Positions 25,445-33,512 of a stretch of 64,000 bases of DNA are shown piece after piece. A program made the translations under genes and the position numbers. The DNA is from Cryobacterium sp. Y11 (GTDB taxonomy: Bacteria; Actinomycetota; Actinomycetes; Actinomycetales; Microbacteriaceae), in assembly GCF_002929535.1 (NCBI RefSeq), contig NZ_PJJO01000049.1, positions 19,866 through 83,865 on the forward strand, given 5' to 3'. The first letter of the stretch is position 1. The number at the start of each line of letters is the position of its first letter. Under the pieces are notes generated by a model that searched no databases, was not told the DNA's origin, and worked only from the letters and a program-made list of their open reading frames with translations.

Positions 25445-26992
25445 TCAATATGCCCCTACTGGTTGAATGACGGTCTTGAAGGTGCGCCAAATGATCATGA
25501 GGTCGCCCGTCAACGACCAGTTCTCGACGTAGTACAGGTCGAGCCGAACGCTGTCTTCCCAGCTGAGGTTGGAACGCCCGCTGACCTGCCACATGCCGGT
25601 GAGACCGGGCTTGATGTACAGGCGGCGGTACACGTGCGTCTCGTAGCCCTGCACCTCTTCGGGAAGAGGAGGGCGAGGGCCAACCAGGCTCATGTCGCCA
25701 ACGAAGATGTTCCACAACTGGGGCAGCTCGTCGAGCGAGTACTTGCGTAGCACGCGACCGATTTTGGTGATGCGCGGGTCGTTGCGGATCTTGAACAGCA
25801 CGCCGGAAGCCTCGTTCTGATCGAGGAGGCCGGCCAGATCGTCTTCGGCGGTCTGCACCATGGAGCGGAACTTGATCATGCGAAAGGTTTGGCCGTTGCG
25901 GCCGCAGCGTTCCTGGCGAAACAGTACCGGTCCGGCGCTGTCGAGCTTGATCAGCGCGGCGATGACACCCAGCAGGGGGAGCAACGCCACAATCGCGAAT
26001 CCGGTCGTGACGATATCGAGGGTGCGTTTGAGGGCGTGTCGGCCGCCCTCGAAACGCGGGATTTCGACGTGAATCAGTGGGAGGCCATCAACCGGACGAA
26101 AGTGGATGCGGGGACCGGCGACATCCGTCAGCCGGCTCGATAAAACAAGTTCCGCCGACGTGCCCTCGAGGTCCCAGCCGAGGTTGCGAATGTAGGAGCT
26201 CCCGCCGCTGGGCTGCCCGGCAACAATGACGGTGTCGACGCCCATGGCTGCAGCTGCGGCGGCGACGTGCTCGAGGTCGGATACGATCGGAATCATTCGG
26301 TCGCCAGCAGCTATGTCGGCGCTATCGCTGTCTTCGAGCGCTGCCCCGACGATGTAGTACGCCGCGCCGGACTTGGTGTCGATTTGACTGACGACATACT
26401 CAACGTCTTCACGATTTCCCACGACGATGACGCGGGCCAGGTAATGACCAAACCTGCGCTGGTGCAGCAGCCATTTGCGCCACAACCACCGTTCCAACAC
26501 GAGAGCGACGATGCCCAGCGGTAGCGCGAGAATGAAAAAGAGGCGGGCGATGTCGACCTGCAAGATGAGAAAGGCGATGGCGAGCATGCCGAAGGTGACA
26601 GCGCTCGCATTGACGACCTGTTTGTACTCGTGGGCTCCCACGCCGACGACGCGCGAGTCGCGGGTGTGAAACAGCTCGAGGGCGACCAGCCAGGTCGCGA
26701 TGATCAGCAGGGATACGAGCCAATAATTGGCGCTGAACGATCCGGGCACAGCCGGAATGCCGCGCACGCCGAATCGAAATACCAGTGCAACACCAACGGC
26801 CAGGAATATGACGGCCACATCGGTCAGTCTGAGCTTGGTGCGGTAGCGCCGCGCCCAGATGAGCCCGGACGACGGAGTGTCGATCGCCATGTCGCCGGGG
26901 GCCGGCGTAGCGGATTCGACCAGGTGGAGTTTTGGTGCGCGCGGAAGGGGCGTGCGTGCCGGTATCGGTACGGGGGAGTCGGGTTCACTCAT
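25445..26992 (-). CDS. EPS polyprenyl glycosylphosphotransferase (priming sugar transferase)
   Basis: A 515-aa protein with five transmembrane helices in the N-terminal half (residues 50-190), a Rossmann-like middle domain (ARVIVVGNREDVEYVV) and a C-terminal bacterial sugar-transferase catalytic domain. The latter starts 'KRTLDIVTTGFAIVALLPLL' and includes 'PVLFRQERCGRNGQTFRMIK', 'KYSLDELPQLWNIFVGDMSL' and 'VGPRPPLPEEV', which are WbaP/CpsE-type motifs. It transfers a sugar-1-phosphate from a nucleotide sugar to undecaprenyl phosphate, starting EPS unit assembly. It is the first gene of the minus-strand chain sugar transferase - GT4 - CDP-alcohol PT, with an intergenic stretch of about 450 nt upstream. 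Confidence 0.93.
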   Translation of the reverse strand: MSEPDSPVPIPARTPLPRAPKLHLVESATPAPGDMAIDTPSSGLIWARRYRTKLRLTDVAVIFLAVGVALVFRFGVRGIPAVPGSFSANYWLVSLLIIATWLVALELFHTRDSRVVGVGAHEYKQVVNASAVTFGMLAIAFLILQVDIARLFFILALPLGIVALVLERWLWRKWLLHQRRFGHYLARVIVVGNREDVEYVVSQIDTKSGAAYYIVGAALEDSDSADIAAGDRMIPIVSDLEHVAAAAAAMGVDTVIVAGQPSGGSSYIRNLGWDLEGTSAELVLSSRLTDVAGPRIHFRPVDGLPLIHVEIPRFEGGRHALKRTLDIVTTGFAIVALLPLLGVIAALIKLDSAGPVLFRQERCGRNGQTFRMIKFRSMVQTAEDDLAGLLDQNEASGVLFKIRNDPRITKIGRVLRKYSLDELPQLWNIFVGDMSLVGPRPPLPEEVQGYETHVYRRLYIKPGLTGMWQVSGRSNLSWEDSVRLDLYYVENWSLTGDLMIIWRTFKTVIQPVGAY

Positions 26993-27449
26993 GGGAGTCC
27001 GTCACAGGAGACCTGGTCATGGCCGTGAACGGCGCGGTCAAAGCTGGCGTGGGGAAGCCGAATCGGGCGCTGAGTCGGCGGTGAGCTGTGTGTGTCACGT
27101 GTGCATTCCCTGCAGTCGGGTTTAAGGGAACAGGTGGTCTAAGCGACAAGATGACGCTGCTGGCACTTGTCACTCGGTAGAGCGCGGACGTGAAGCTGAT
27201 TCTTTCTCAGCAACTTACTGGCAGAGACTACCCCGTTTCAAGTCGGCGTCGCTGTAACCTCAACTGGGGGGCAAAATCTCCCCCTGGGGGAAGTAGTCCC
27301 GCGCACGCCGTGTTTGTATCGCCATGAAGGGTACTGGCGGCACCTGGCGTGCGGGATTAGGGGTCTGATCCGGTATTCCCGGTAGGGGAGCGCCGCTCGG
27401 CGCGGGCCGTAGGCTGAACGGAGCCCACTGATGTGCGGAAAGAGTGCCC
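26993..27449. other. Intergenic region with G/C-run repeats; no gene seen
   Basis: A divergent 457-bp spacer between the sugar transferase and dipeptidase genes. It contains GGGGGG (27266-27271), CCCCC-T-GGGGG (27280-27290) and CCC-GGTA-GGGG (27378-27388). Short open frames here look like chance. It probably holds the promoters of both flanking genes. Confidence 0.6.
27251..27290 (-). promoter_or_regulatory. Possible EPS promoter element before the priming transferase
   Basis: Read on the minus strand, CCCCC-A-GGGGG (27290-27280), then 23 nt, then TACAGC (27256-27251). This is a weaker form of the arrangement at 1649, 10793 and 15245. It would give a leader of about 250 nt before the start at 26992. 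Confidence 0.25.
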
Positions 27450-28499
27450 ATGATCGAAAACATTCCGAAATTTGCCGTCGTTGACGGACACAACGATCTC
27501 GCCTGGGCCTGTCGGGAACACCGCGACTATTCCGTCGCCGGGCTCGACTCCGAGCACGATTCCGGGCGCAGCACGCTGCAAACGGATGTCCCGAAGCTAC
27601 GCCGAGGCGGCGTGCAGGGCCAGTTCTGGTCTGTGTGGGTGCACACCGACCTCGACGGCACCGATTCGGTACAGGCCACGCTCGAGCAAATCGACTTCAT
27701 TTACCGCATGATCGCGGCGTACCCCGATGATTTCGAGCTTGCCGTCACCGCCGACGACGTCGAGCGAGTGCAGCACAGCGGTCGCATCGCCTCGCTGCTC
27801 GGGGTCGAGGGCGGCAACCAGATAAACAATTCATTGGCCGTGCTGCGCCAATATGCCCGACTGGGCGTGCGTTACCTGACACTGACCTGGAACTCGTCAA
27901 CCGAGTGGGCCGACGCGGCGGTCGGCGACGTGACCCACAACGGCATAAACGAGCGAGGCCGGGCCGTCATTGCCGAAATGAATCGCATCGGCATGATGAT
28001 CGACCTCTCACACGTCTCGGCCGCGACCATGCAGGACGCCCTCGATACCACGGTGTTGCCCCTCATCTTCAGCCACTCCTCGTGTTTTGCGCTCAATCCG
28101 CACCCGCGCAACGTACCGGATGCCATTCTCACCCAGCTGGCAGTCAACGGCGGCGTGCAAATGATCACCTTCGTACCGGCGTTCATCTCCGCCGACTATC
28201 GACGATGGGAAGACGGAGGCTCGGTGGGAGACAAACCGCTCGTAACGGTTGCGCACGTCGCCGACCACGTCGAGCACGCCCGCAGCGTGGCCGGCGTTGA
28301 TCACATCGGACTCGGCGGCGACTTCGACGGGTGCCCCGACATGCCGGTCGGGCTGGCCGACGTGTCGGAATACCCGAACCTCTTCTGTGAACTATCCCGG
28401 CGGGGCTGGAGTGACGCCGACCTCGCAAAGCTTGGCTACCAGAACGTACTGCGCGTGCTGCGTGCCAACGACCCCGCCTACCGCGCGTTCGTCGGGTAG
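27450..28499 (+). CDS. Membrane dipeptidase (renal dipeptidase, peptidase M19)
   Basis: About 349 aa from the ATG at 27450, seven nt after GGAAAG; a GTG at 27444 is also in frame. 'FAVVDGHNDLAWACREH' holds the His-x-Asp zinc pair, 'IASLLGVEGGNQINNSL' the bridging Glu, 'MIDLSHVSAATM' and 'PLIFSHSSCFALNPHPRN' the other zinc histidines and substrate loop, and 'HIGLGGDFDGC' the final Asp. The family hydrolyses dipeptides, including D-amino-acid dipeptides; a soluble zinc enzyme. No signal peptide, so likely cytoplasmic. It stands alone, between the EPS locus and the guanidine exporter. Confidence 0.93.
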   Translation: MIENIPKFAVVDGHNDLAWACREHRDYSVAGLDSEHDSGRSTLQTDVPKLRRGGVQGQFWSVWVHTDLDGTDSVQATLEQIDFIYRMIAAYPDDFELAVTADDVERVQHSGRIASLLGVEGGNQINNSLAVLRQYARLGVRYLTLTWNSSTEWADAAVGDVTHNGINERGRAVIAEMNRIGMMIDLSHVSAATMQDALDTTVLPLIFSHSSCFALNPHPRNVPDAILTQLAVNGGVQMITFVPAFISADYRRWEDGGSVGDKPLVTVAHVADHVEHARSVAGVDHIGLGGDFDGCPDMPVGLADVSEYPNLFCELSRRGWSDADLAKLGYQNVLRVLRANDPAYRAFVG

Positions 28500-28508
28500 C
28501 CGGCGACC

Positions 28509-28540
28509 CGCAGAACGGATGCCGCGGCATCCGTTCTGCG
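28509..28540 (+). terminator. Perfect 15-bp hairpin after the dipeptidase gene
   Basis: Arms 28509-28523 and 28526-28540 are exact complements; no T tract follows. It lies 10 nt after the stop codon and probably ends or protects the transcript. Each arm carries the GGATGC/GCATCC core that recurs across the window. Confidence 0.6.
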
Positions 28541-28612
28541 CTGCGCGCCGGTTCTGCACAGGCGTTGCCCAGTCGGTCTGTTTATGGTCAGGGGAGGTCG
28601 TGGAGTGCGACC

Positions 28613-28654
28613 CCGGACGATGGCTCAGTACCCGGAACACGACAAGACTGACCG
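28613..28654 (+). promoter_or_regulatory. Guanidine-III riboswitch (ykkC-III)
   Basis: The sequence CCGGACGA...TACCCGG...CGACAAGACTGACC matches the ykkC-III/guanidine-III aptamer consensus. CCGG at 28613-28616 pairs with CCGG around 28632-28635. TCAGT (28625-28629) pairs with ACTGA (28647-28651), with flanking GG/CC, to form the pseudoknot. The conserved ACGA and CAAGA single-stranded parts are present. The ribosome site GAGGAG (about 28654-28658) is directly adjacent, so guanidine binding probably controls access to it. The downstream gene is an SMR exporter, the usual partner. Confidence 0.9.
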
Positions 28655-28667
28655 AGGAGTGTTAGTC

Positions 28668-28991
28668 ATGTCGTGGATCGTACTTATTGCGTCCGGAGTA
28701 CTGGAAGCGGTCTGGGCGACGGCGCTCGGTAAATCCGAGGGCTTTTCCAAATTGTGGCCCACCGTGATTTTTGGTGGAGCGCTCGCGCTCAGCATGGCTG
28801 GCCTGGCCTGGGCGATGCGGGAGATCCCGATTGGAACGGCCTACGCCGTCTGGGTGGGGATCGGCGCGGCCCTGACGGTGGCCTGGGCCATGATCAGCGG
28901 GGATGCCAGCGTGTCCTGGCTGAAGATCGCCCTGCTGGTCGGTCTGATCGGCTGCATCGTCGGCCTCAAGCTCGTCGATACCCCGCACTGA
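28668..28991 (+). CDS. SMR-family guanidinium exporter (Gdx/SugE type)
   Basis: A 107-aa protein of four transmembrane helices. MSWIVLIASGVLEAVWATAL is the N-terminal signature, with the essential Glu (E13) in helix 1. 'GTAYAVWVGIGAALTVAW' is helix 3 with the family G-x-A-Y-A-x-W motif. The G-K-S-E-G-F-S sequence after helix 1 is typical of the SugE/Gdx subgroup rather than the EmrE subgroup. The ATG at 28668 follows the riboswitch and GAGGAG. It works as an antiparallel dimer exchanging guanidinium for protons. The riboswitch directly upstream supports guanidine as its substrate. Confidence 0.93.
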   Translation: MSWIVLIASGVLEAVWATALGKSEGFSKLWPTVIFGGALALSMAGLAWAMREIPIGTAYAVWVGIGAALTVAWAMISGDASVSWLKIALLVGLIGCIVGLKLVDTPH

Positions 28992-29030
28992 CCTGCAGGC
29001 AGGTTCCCCGGGTGTGTGCACGAGAACGTG

Positions 29031-30917
29031 CTAGCCGAGGAGCTCGTCAACGTAACACCAGCGCCAGGATTCCCGTGGCTCGGCGCTGCACATGGTGGCG
29101 TGGGCGGACTGTTGGAAATGCTTCGTTGCGTGCTTTCCCGTTGACGAATCGCAGCACCCCACGTTTCCGCAGGTCAAACACATTCGAAGGTGCACAGGCG
29201 CTGTGCCCTCGCGCACGCAGTCGCTGCATTGCGGATCCGGCGGCACTGGATGCTCACCGGCTGCCTGTAAGTGCTCGCAGCCGCCCACGCCCCGGGGGAC
29301 TCCTCCGGTGTCTGGACGGGTTTCGGTGCGCGAGTCGCGGTCAGCATCCTCTGGCGCGGAGTCCAACATCGATTCCTCAACGTCGAGCATGTCCAGAACT
29401 TCACTGATCACTTCGTGGGCGTATGCGCCGGTGCGGCGCAGTTTCAAAATTCTGTCACGCTCCGCATCGAGCATATTCAGCCGTAGCTGTACATAACGCT
29501 TGCTGGGAGTGCGGTCCGCAAGCTCCGATCGTCCGAGGCGTTCCCAGGCTGCTCGGTTGCGTTCTTGTGTGCGGCGTTCGAGCATGGCCAGCACCTCCGG
29601 CGAATCGTCGGGGCGGGCATGCTGGCGCAGATTTTCGATCCCGGCGGCGGTGGCCTGATCCATTAGGGCGGCCTGACTGAGCGCATCCGCGTGCGTATCT
29701 GGGCCGTGCACGCCGAGGATGCGTACCAGCGATGGCAGGGTGAGGCCCTGCACAACCAGCGTTCCGGCCACCACCACCAGGGCTGCGAGAACGAGGACGG
29801 GGCGGTGTGCGACGTCTGCAGGCAGGGCGAAAACGGCAGCCAGTGTGACCACGCCGCGCATACCGGCCCAGGACACGATGGTGGGCAACTGCCAGGGCGG
29901 TGCGGGGTCAACTCTGCGTATTCGGGGTATCAGCCGAGGCAGATAAATTGCGGGGAACACCCAGACCGGCCGCAATACGAGAACCGCGACGAGTATGACA
30001 GCACAGGTACCCCAGATTCGCGCGGCGCCGAGTGAATCGCCCGAGGTCGCCTCAATGATTGAGCGCACCTGCAACCCGATCAGCAGAAAGACAGAGTTCT
30101 CGAGCAGAAACTGCACAGTGGCCCAGTTGCTGCGCTGGCTCAATCGCGAGGCGCCGCCGGGCATGGCGGGCGTCTTGGTGCCGATTACGAGGCCGGCCAC
30201 GACAACAGCCAACACGCCAGATGCGTGGATCGCCTCCGCTGGAATATAGGCCACGAATGGAGCAGCTAAGGACATGGACGTGTTTATGGCCACATTGCGC
30301 ACTCGTCGTCGAATCTGCAGTAGAAGCCATGCCGCGATCAGGCCGATCACGACACCGCCACTGGCCGCAAAAACGATGTCAGACGCCACTTGCCAGACGG
30401 TGACGCTGCCCCCGATGGCAACGATCGCCGTGCGAAGAAGTACCAGCGCAACCGCATCGTTGACCAGCGACTCACCCTCCAGAAGGCCAACGACCCGGCG
30501 TGGCAGCCCCACTCGGCGGGCGATCGTGGTTGCCGCTACCGCGTCGGGTGGAGCTACCACCGCGCCCAGGGCGAACGCCGCCGCCAGAGGAATCTCCGGG
30601 ATCAGCCACCAGACGATGAGGCCGATGGCCACGGTGCCGAAAATGACGTAGCCGACTGACATCAGGCTGATCGAACGCAGGTTCGTGCGGAACTCGACCA
30701 GGGAGGTGCGGATGGCGGCTGCGTAGAGCAGTGGCGGCAGGATTCCCACCAACACCAGTTCCGGATCCAGCTCTACCGGTGCAATGAACGGCAGGTATGA
30801 GCCGATGACTCCGATGACCACCAGGAGTAGCGGAAGGGACAGGTTCAGACGTCTAGCGAGTGCACTGGCGGCGCAGACGACGGCGACGAGAGTGAGCAGA
30901 CCGAGTGAGACATCCAT
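29031..30917 (-). CDS. CPA1 Na+/H+ antiporter fused to a UBP-type zinc finger
   Basis: A 628-aa protein. Residues 1-400 form about 12 helices of a NhaP/CPA1 exchanger: 'ELVLVGILPPLLYAAAIRTS', 'ALGAVVAPPDAVAATTIARR' (ion-site PPDAV), 'GLLEGESLVNDAVALVLLRT' (E...ND). A cytosolic helical region (about 400-540) follows. The last 85 residues are a ZnF_UBP-like domain: GCEHL, QCSDC, MCLTCGNVGCCDSS, then HATKHF and HATMC, giving the conserved Cys/His ladder. ZnF-UBP is common in eukaryotic ubiquitin enzymes but also occurs in actinobacteria, sometimes at the end of antiporters. It might sense a C-terminal peptide or zinc; this is speculation. It is the last gene of a minus-strand run of accessory genes. 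Confidence 0.88.
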   Translation of the reverse strand: MDVSLGLLTLVAVVCAASALARRLNLSLPLLLVVIGVIGSYLPFIAPVELDPELVLVGILPPLLYAAAIRTSLVEFRTNLRSISLMSVGYVIFGTVAIGLIVWWLIPEIPLAAAFALGAVVAPPDAVAATTIARRVGLPRRVVGLLEGESLVNDAVALVLLRTAIVAIGGSVTVWQVASDIVFAASGGVVIGLIAAWLLLQIRRRVRNVAINTSMSLAAPFVAYIPAEAIHASGVLAVVVAGLVIGTKTPAMPGGASRLSQRSNWATVQFLLENSVFLLIGLQVRSIIEATSGDSLGAARIWGTCAVILVAVLVLRPVWVFPAIYLPRLIPRIRRVDPAPPWQLPTIVSWAGMRGVVTLAAVFALPADVAHRPVLVLAALVVVAGTLVVQGLTLPSLVRILGVHGPDTHADALSQAALMDQATAAGIENLRQHARPDDSPEVLAMLERRTQERNRAAWERLGRSELADRTPSKRYVQLRLNMLDAERDRILKLRRTGAYAHEVISEVLDMLDVEESMLDSAPEDADRDSRTETRPDTGGVPRGVGGCEHLQAAGEHPVPPDPQCSDCVREGTAPVHLRMCLTCGNVGCCDSSTGKHATKHFQQSAHATMCSAEPRESWRWCYVDELLG

Positions 30918-30947
30918 TTTTTACCGCCACGAGTTGCTGGGGACTGA

Positions 30948-31877
30948 CTAAGGAAGGATATGTCCGGCAGCGGTGAAGAGCCGATACCACTCTTCCCTGG
31001 TGAGTGCGATATCAGATCCCGCGGCCGAATCGACCAGGTGCGAGATGCTGGTCGTTCCGAGCACGACCTGCATGTGGGCAGGATGACGTGTGATCCAGGC
31101 TACGGCAATGGCGGCAGGGGGAGCATCGTAGGTGCGCGCGAGGTCATCAATGACATCGTTCAACGCGGCGTAGTTTTCTCGATCGTTCAAGAAGATGCCG
31201 TCGAAGAAACCTTTCTGAAAGGGTGACCAGGCTTGAAGCGTGATGTTGTTGAGTCGGCAGTAGTCGAGGATGCCGTTGTCCCGATCGATGGACTGGTCCA
31301 GGCCCGCCATGTTGGCCGAGATTCCGGCGGCGATCAGCGGCGCATGCGTGATGCTCAATTGCACCTGGTTGACGATGAGCGGTTGGGCTACCGAACGTTT
31401 CAGCAGCTCAACCTGGCCCGGAGTGTGATTGGAGACGCCGAAATTGAGCACTTTTCCTGCATCGTGAAGAATGTTGAAAGCCGCGGCCACCTCATCTGGT
31501 TCCACGAGGGCATCGGGGCGGTGCAGCAGCAGCGTATCGAGATAATCGGTCTTCAATGCCGCGAGCGATTCGTCGACCGATCGCAGGATGTGCTTCTGAG
31601 AGAAGTCCCAGAAGCCCGATCGAATGCCGACCTTGGACTGGATGGCGACGCTGGCTCGTTCCTTCGCCGAAAACGTCACGGCGTCACCGAAGCGTCGCTC
31701 GCACTCGTGGGGCGTTTCACCATACACATCGGCGTGATCGAAGAAATTGATGCCGGCATCTCTGGCGGCTCCAACCAATGATCGAATCTCCTGGTCAGCC
31801 AGGGGAACGATGCGCATCAGCCCGAGGATGATGCTGGAGACGGGGAAGTGAGTATTCGGTAACGTCATTGCCTTCAT
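30948..31877 (-). CDS. Aldo/keto reductase (YdhF-like)
   Basis: A 309-aa NADPH-dependent oxidoreductase. I chose the ATG at 31877 (MKAMTLPNTHF) because the upstream extension of the open frame is low-complexity and overlaps the next gene. 'GINFFDHADVYGETPHECER' has the catalytic D and Y of the family (D-H-A-D-V-Y). 'KVGIRSGFWDFS' holds the catalytic Lys, and 'LDTLLLHRPDALVEPDEV' the His. 'VLNFGVSNHTPGQVELLKR' and the C-terminal 'QVVLGTTSISHLVDS' form the cofactor site. The substrate is unknown. The sequence resembles the YdhF group. Gene order suggests no obvious pathway. Confidence 0.9.
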   Translation of the reverse strand: MKAMTLPNTHFPVSSIILGLMRIVPLADQEIRSLVGAARDAGINFFDHADVYGETPHECERRFGDAVTFSAKERASVAIQSKVGIRSGFWDFSQKHILRSVDESLAALKTDYLDTLLLHRPDALVEPDEVAAAFNILHDAGKVLNFGVSNHTPGQVELLKRSVAQPLIVNQVQLSITHAPLIAAGISANMAGLDQSIDRDNGILDYCRLNNITLQAWSPFQKGFFDGIFLNDRENYAALNDVIDDLARTYDAPPAAIAVAWITRHPAHMQVVLGTTSISHLVDSAAGSDIALTREEWYRLFTAAGHILP

Positions 31878-31930
31878 GTACCCATTCTGGATGCAGACAG
31901 GCGTAAACCGCGTTTCCTTCCTCTGATTTA

Positions 31931-32599
31931 TTAAAGCTGGAGGGCCAGATCGCCAAGGGCGGTGATCGTGTGATCCGGTGCTGCGAAGTAGCTCGGGTAT
32001 GCCTCGCCGGTGCGGTTGAGCCAGGCGGTGCCCAGGCCCGCCTGGGCTGCCCCGTGGATGTCCCAAGGATGCACGGCCACGAGGAGCAGATCGGCCGGTT
32101 TCACTCCGCAGGCAGCCGCGGCGAAGTCGTAGGCGGCCCGTACCGGCTTCCATGCCGGGGCATCTTCGACGGTGAGTACGGCCTCGAATTCGCCCCGGAG
32201 CCCGGCCCTGGTCAGCAGGGACTCCGCTACCTGATCCGATCCGTTGGACAGGGTAACGAGGCGCATCCCAGCGCTTTTCAGGGCATGGATTCCGCCAGCG
32301 ATGTCCGGGTGCAGGCTCAACGATTCGAAGCCGTGCATGATGTGGGTCACGGCATCGTCGAGACTGCGCGTGACGGTGACGTCGCGGAGGGCTCCGCGCA
32401 GAATCTCCGCACCGATCGCCGAAAATTTTGCTGTTCCACCCGCGGCAGCCAGGGCGAACCCGTCCCGCAGCAGTGCGGCGAACCAGACCTGGGCCAGATA
32501 TGCCGGGGCTCCGATCTCCACGAATCGGCCGCTCAGCGGGGACATGTCGGAGAGGGTCTCGTTGACGTCGAACACGATCACTGACGGTGTGCTGTTCAT
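31931..32599 (-). CDS. Haloacid dehalogenase type II (HAD superfamily)
   Basis: A 222-aa protein. 'VIVFDVNETLSDMSPLSGRF' carries the nucleophile Asp of the HAD motif 1 in the form seen in 2-haloacid dehalogenases. 'MRLVTLSNGSDQVAESLL' is motif 2 (SNGS), 'PAWKPVRAAYDFAA' holds the motif-3 Lys, and 'VAVHPWDIHGAAQAGL' is motif 4. The predicted reaction is hydrolytic removal of halide from 2-haloacids, though many such proteins act on other small substrates. The ATGA overlap with the upstream HAD gene (32596-32599) points to co-translation. The ATG at 32599 is preferred over long upstream extension. Confidence 0.85.
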   Translation of the reverse strand: MNSTPSVIVFDVNETLSDMSPLSGRFVEIGAPAYLAQVWFAALLRDGFALAAAGGTAKFSAIGAEILRGALRDVTVTRSLDDAVTHIMHGFESLSLHPDIAGGIHALKSAGMRLVTLSNGSDQVAESLLTRAGLRGEFEAVLTVEDAPAWKPVRAAYDFAAAACGVKPADLLLVAVHPWDIHGAAQAGLGTAWLNRTGEAYPSYFAAPDHTITALGDLALQL

Positions 32600-33102
32600 G
32601 GTTCGTTCCTCTGGTTGGTGGGTGTGTCGGTCGGTTCCAGGCTTTCGATGAAGCGGCGCACGTCGTCGACCTGCGCGTCCGTGAGGCCCCTGTTCATATC
32701 GGGCTGCACCAGAAGCGTGGGCCACGTCTGCGCGGTGGCCCAGTCGACGGCGTCCTGGCGCAGGATGTCGTCGACCCAGATCACCGCGTCGGGCTGCGGA
32801 TCCTGCCGGGCCAGCCATCGGGCAACCCAGTGGAGTTTCGCAGTGGGCGCGGGCGCTGACGGATCGGCGTGCAGGTTGCGCGGAAAGGCGATGCCCGCGG
32901 TATGGGAGGACAGTCCAAGGTCTTTCGTCAGGTGAAACGTGTGCGTGGGCGACCAAGTCGTCGCCCAGACGATGGATCCGAGCGCGGCGAGCTGCCGCAC
33001 GAGCAGCGCACGCGGCGCATCGAGCATGAGCCTCTGGTTGACGACCCGCGGGTTCAGCACCCCATCGACATCAAGCAGGATCAGAACGGTGCGTGTGGTC
33101 AT
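32596..33102 (-). CDS. HAD-fold protein (HAD_SAK-like)
   Basis: A 168-aa protein. 'VLILLDVDGVLNPRVVNQRL' is HAD motif 1 (DxDG). 'LGSIVWATTWSPTHTF' is the motif-2 region (the T after WAT), and 'DAVIWVDDIL' is motif 4. The short length and the W-A-T-T-W stretch resemble HAD domains linked to RNA-repair 'Swiss army knife' families. It precedes the haloacid dehalogenase with a 4-bp overlap. The phosphatase substrate is not known. The domain assignment is family resemblance only. Confidence 0.75.
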   Translation of the reverse strand: MTTRTVLILLDVDGVLNPRVVNQRLMLDAPRALLVRQLAALGSIVWATTWSPTHTFHLTKDLGLSSHTAGIAFPRNLHADPSAPAPTAKLHWVARWLARQDPQPDAVIWVDDILRQDAVDWATAQTWPTLLVQPDMNRGLTDAQVDDVRRFIESLEPTDTPTNQRNEP

Positions 33103-33152
33103 GATTCGAGCCTAGGCTCTGCGCATTAACACCGAGCGCCGGGAATACAAAA

Positions 33153-33196
33153 GCCACTCCCCGAGTTTCTCGCAAGTGAGTCTTCTAGGGAGTGGC
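33153..33196 (-). terminator. Terminator after tRNA-Phe
   Basis: GCCACTCCC (33153-33161) and GGGAGTGGC (33188-33196) form a 9-bp stem; on the minus strand it is followed by TTTTGTATT. It probably ends the tRNA cluster transcript. Confidence 0.7.
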
Positions 33197-33198
33197 GG

Positions 33199-33274
33199 TG
33201 GTGGCCCCGACCGGCGTCGATCCGGTGACCTTTCGATTTTCAGTCGAACGCTCTACCAACTGAGCTACAGGGCC
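33199..33274 (-). tRNA. tRNA-Phe (GAA)
   Basis: A minus-strand cloverleaf: acceptor GGCCCTG/CGGGGCC, anticodon loop CTGAAAA (anticodon GAA). The CCA end is encoded (33201-33199). It is the last gene of a three-tRNA cluster. Confidence 0.95.
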
Positions 33275-33303
33275 CCAAAGAGGCGTTAAAAACGCTTCTT
33301 CTA

Positions 33304-33332
33304 AGAAAAAAGCCCTTCCTGTCGAAAGGGCT
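33304..33332 (-). terminator. Hairpin and T run between tRNA-Asp and tRNA-Phe
   Basis: On the minus strand AGCCCTT (33332-33326), loop, AAGGGCT (33317-33311), then TTTTTTC. This is a simple intrinsic terminator, suggesting tRNA-Asp can end here and tRNA-Phe may also be read separately. Confidence 0.7.
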
Positions 33333-33342
33333 ATTTTCTTTG

Positions 33343-33416
33343 CGACCCTGACCGGACTTGAACCGGCGACCTCCGCCGTGACAGGGCGGCGCGCTAACCA
33401 ACTGCGCTACAGGGCC
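33343..33416 (-). tRNA. tRNA-Asp (GTC)
   Basis: A minus-strand cloverleaf: acceptor GGCCCTG with CAGGGTC, anticodon loop CTGTCAC (anticodon GTC), discriminator G. The CCA end is not encoded. Confidence 0.95.
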
Positions 33417-33512
33417 TCGAGGTGAAAATTATGAATCTGTGTGCGAGGCACGTGGTAAGACTATTCTATTTATCGTTTTTCATTTACTACCGTGTGCACG
33501 TGCTGTTTTGCG

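Noticed and set aside
26985..27173. 62-codon minus frame in the EPS/dipeptidase gap
   Set aside because: Overlaps the sugar transferase start, has no ribosome site and no recognisable features.
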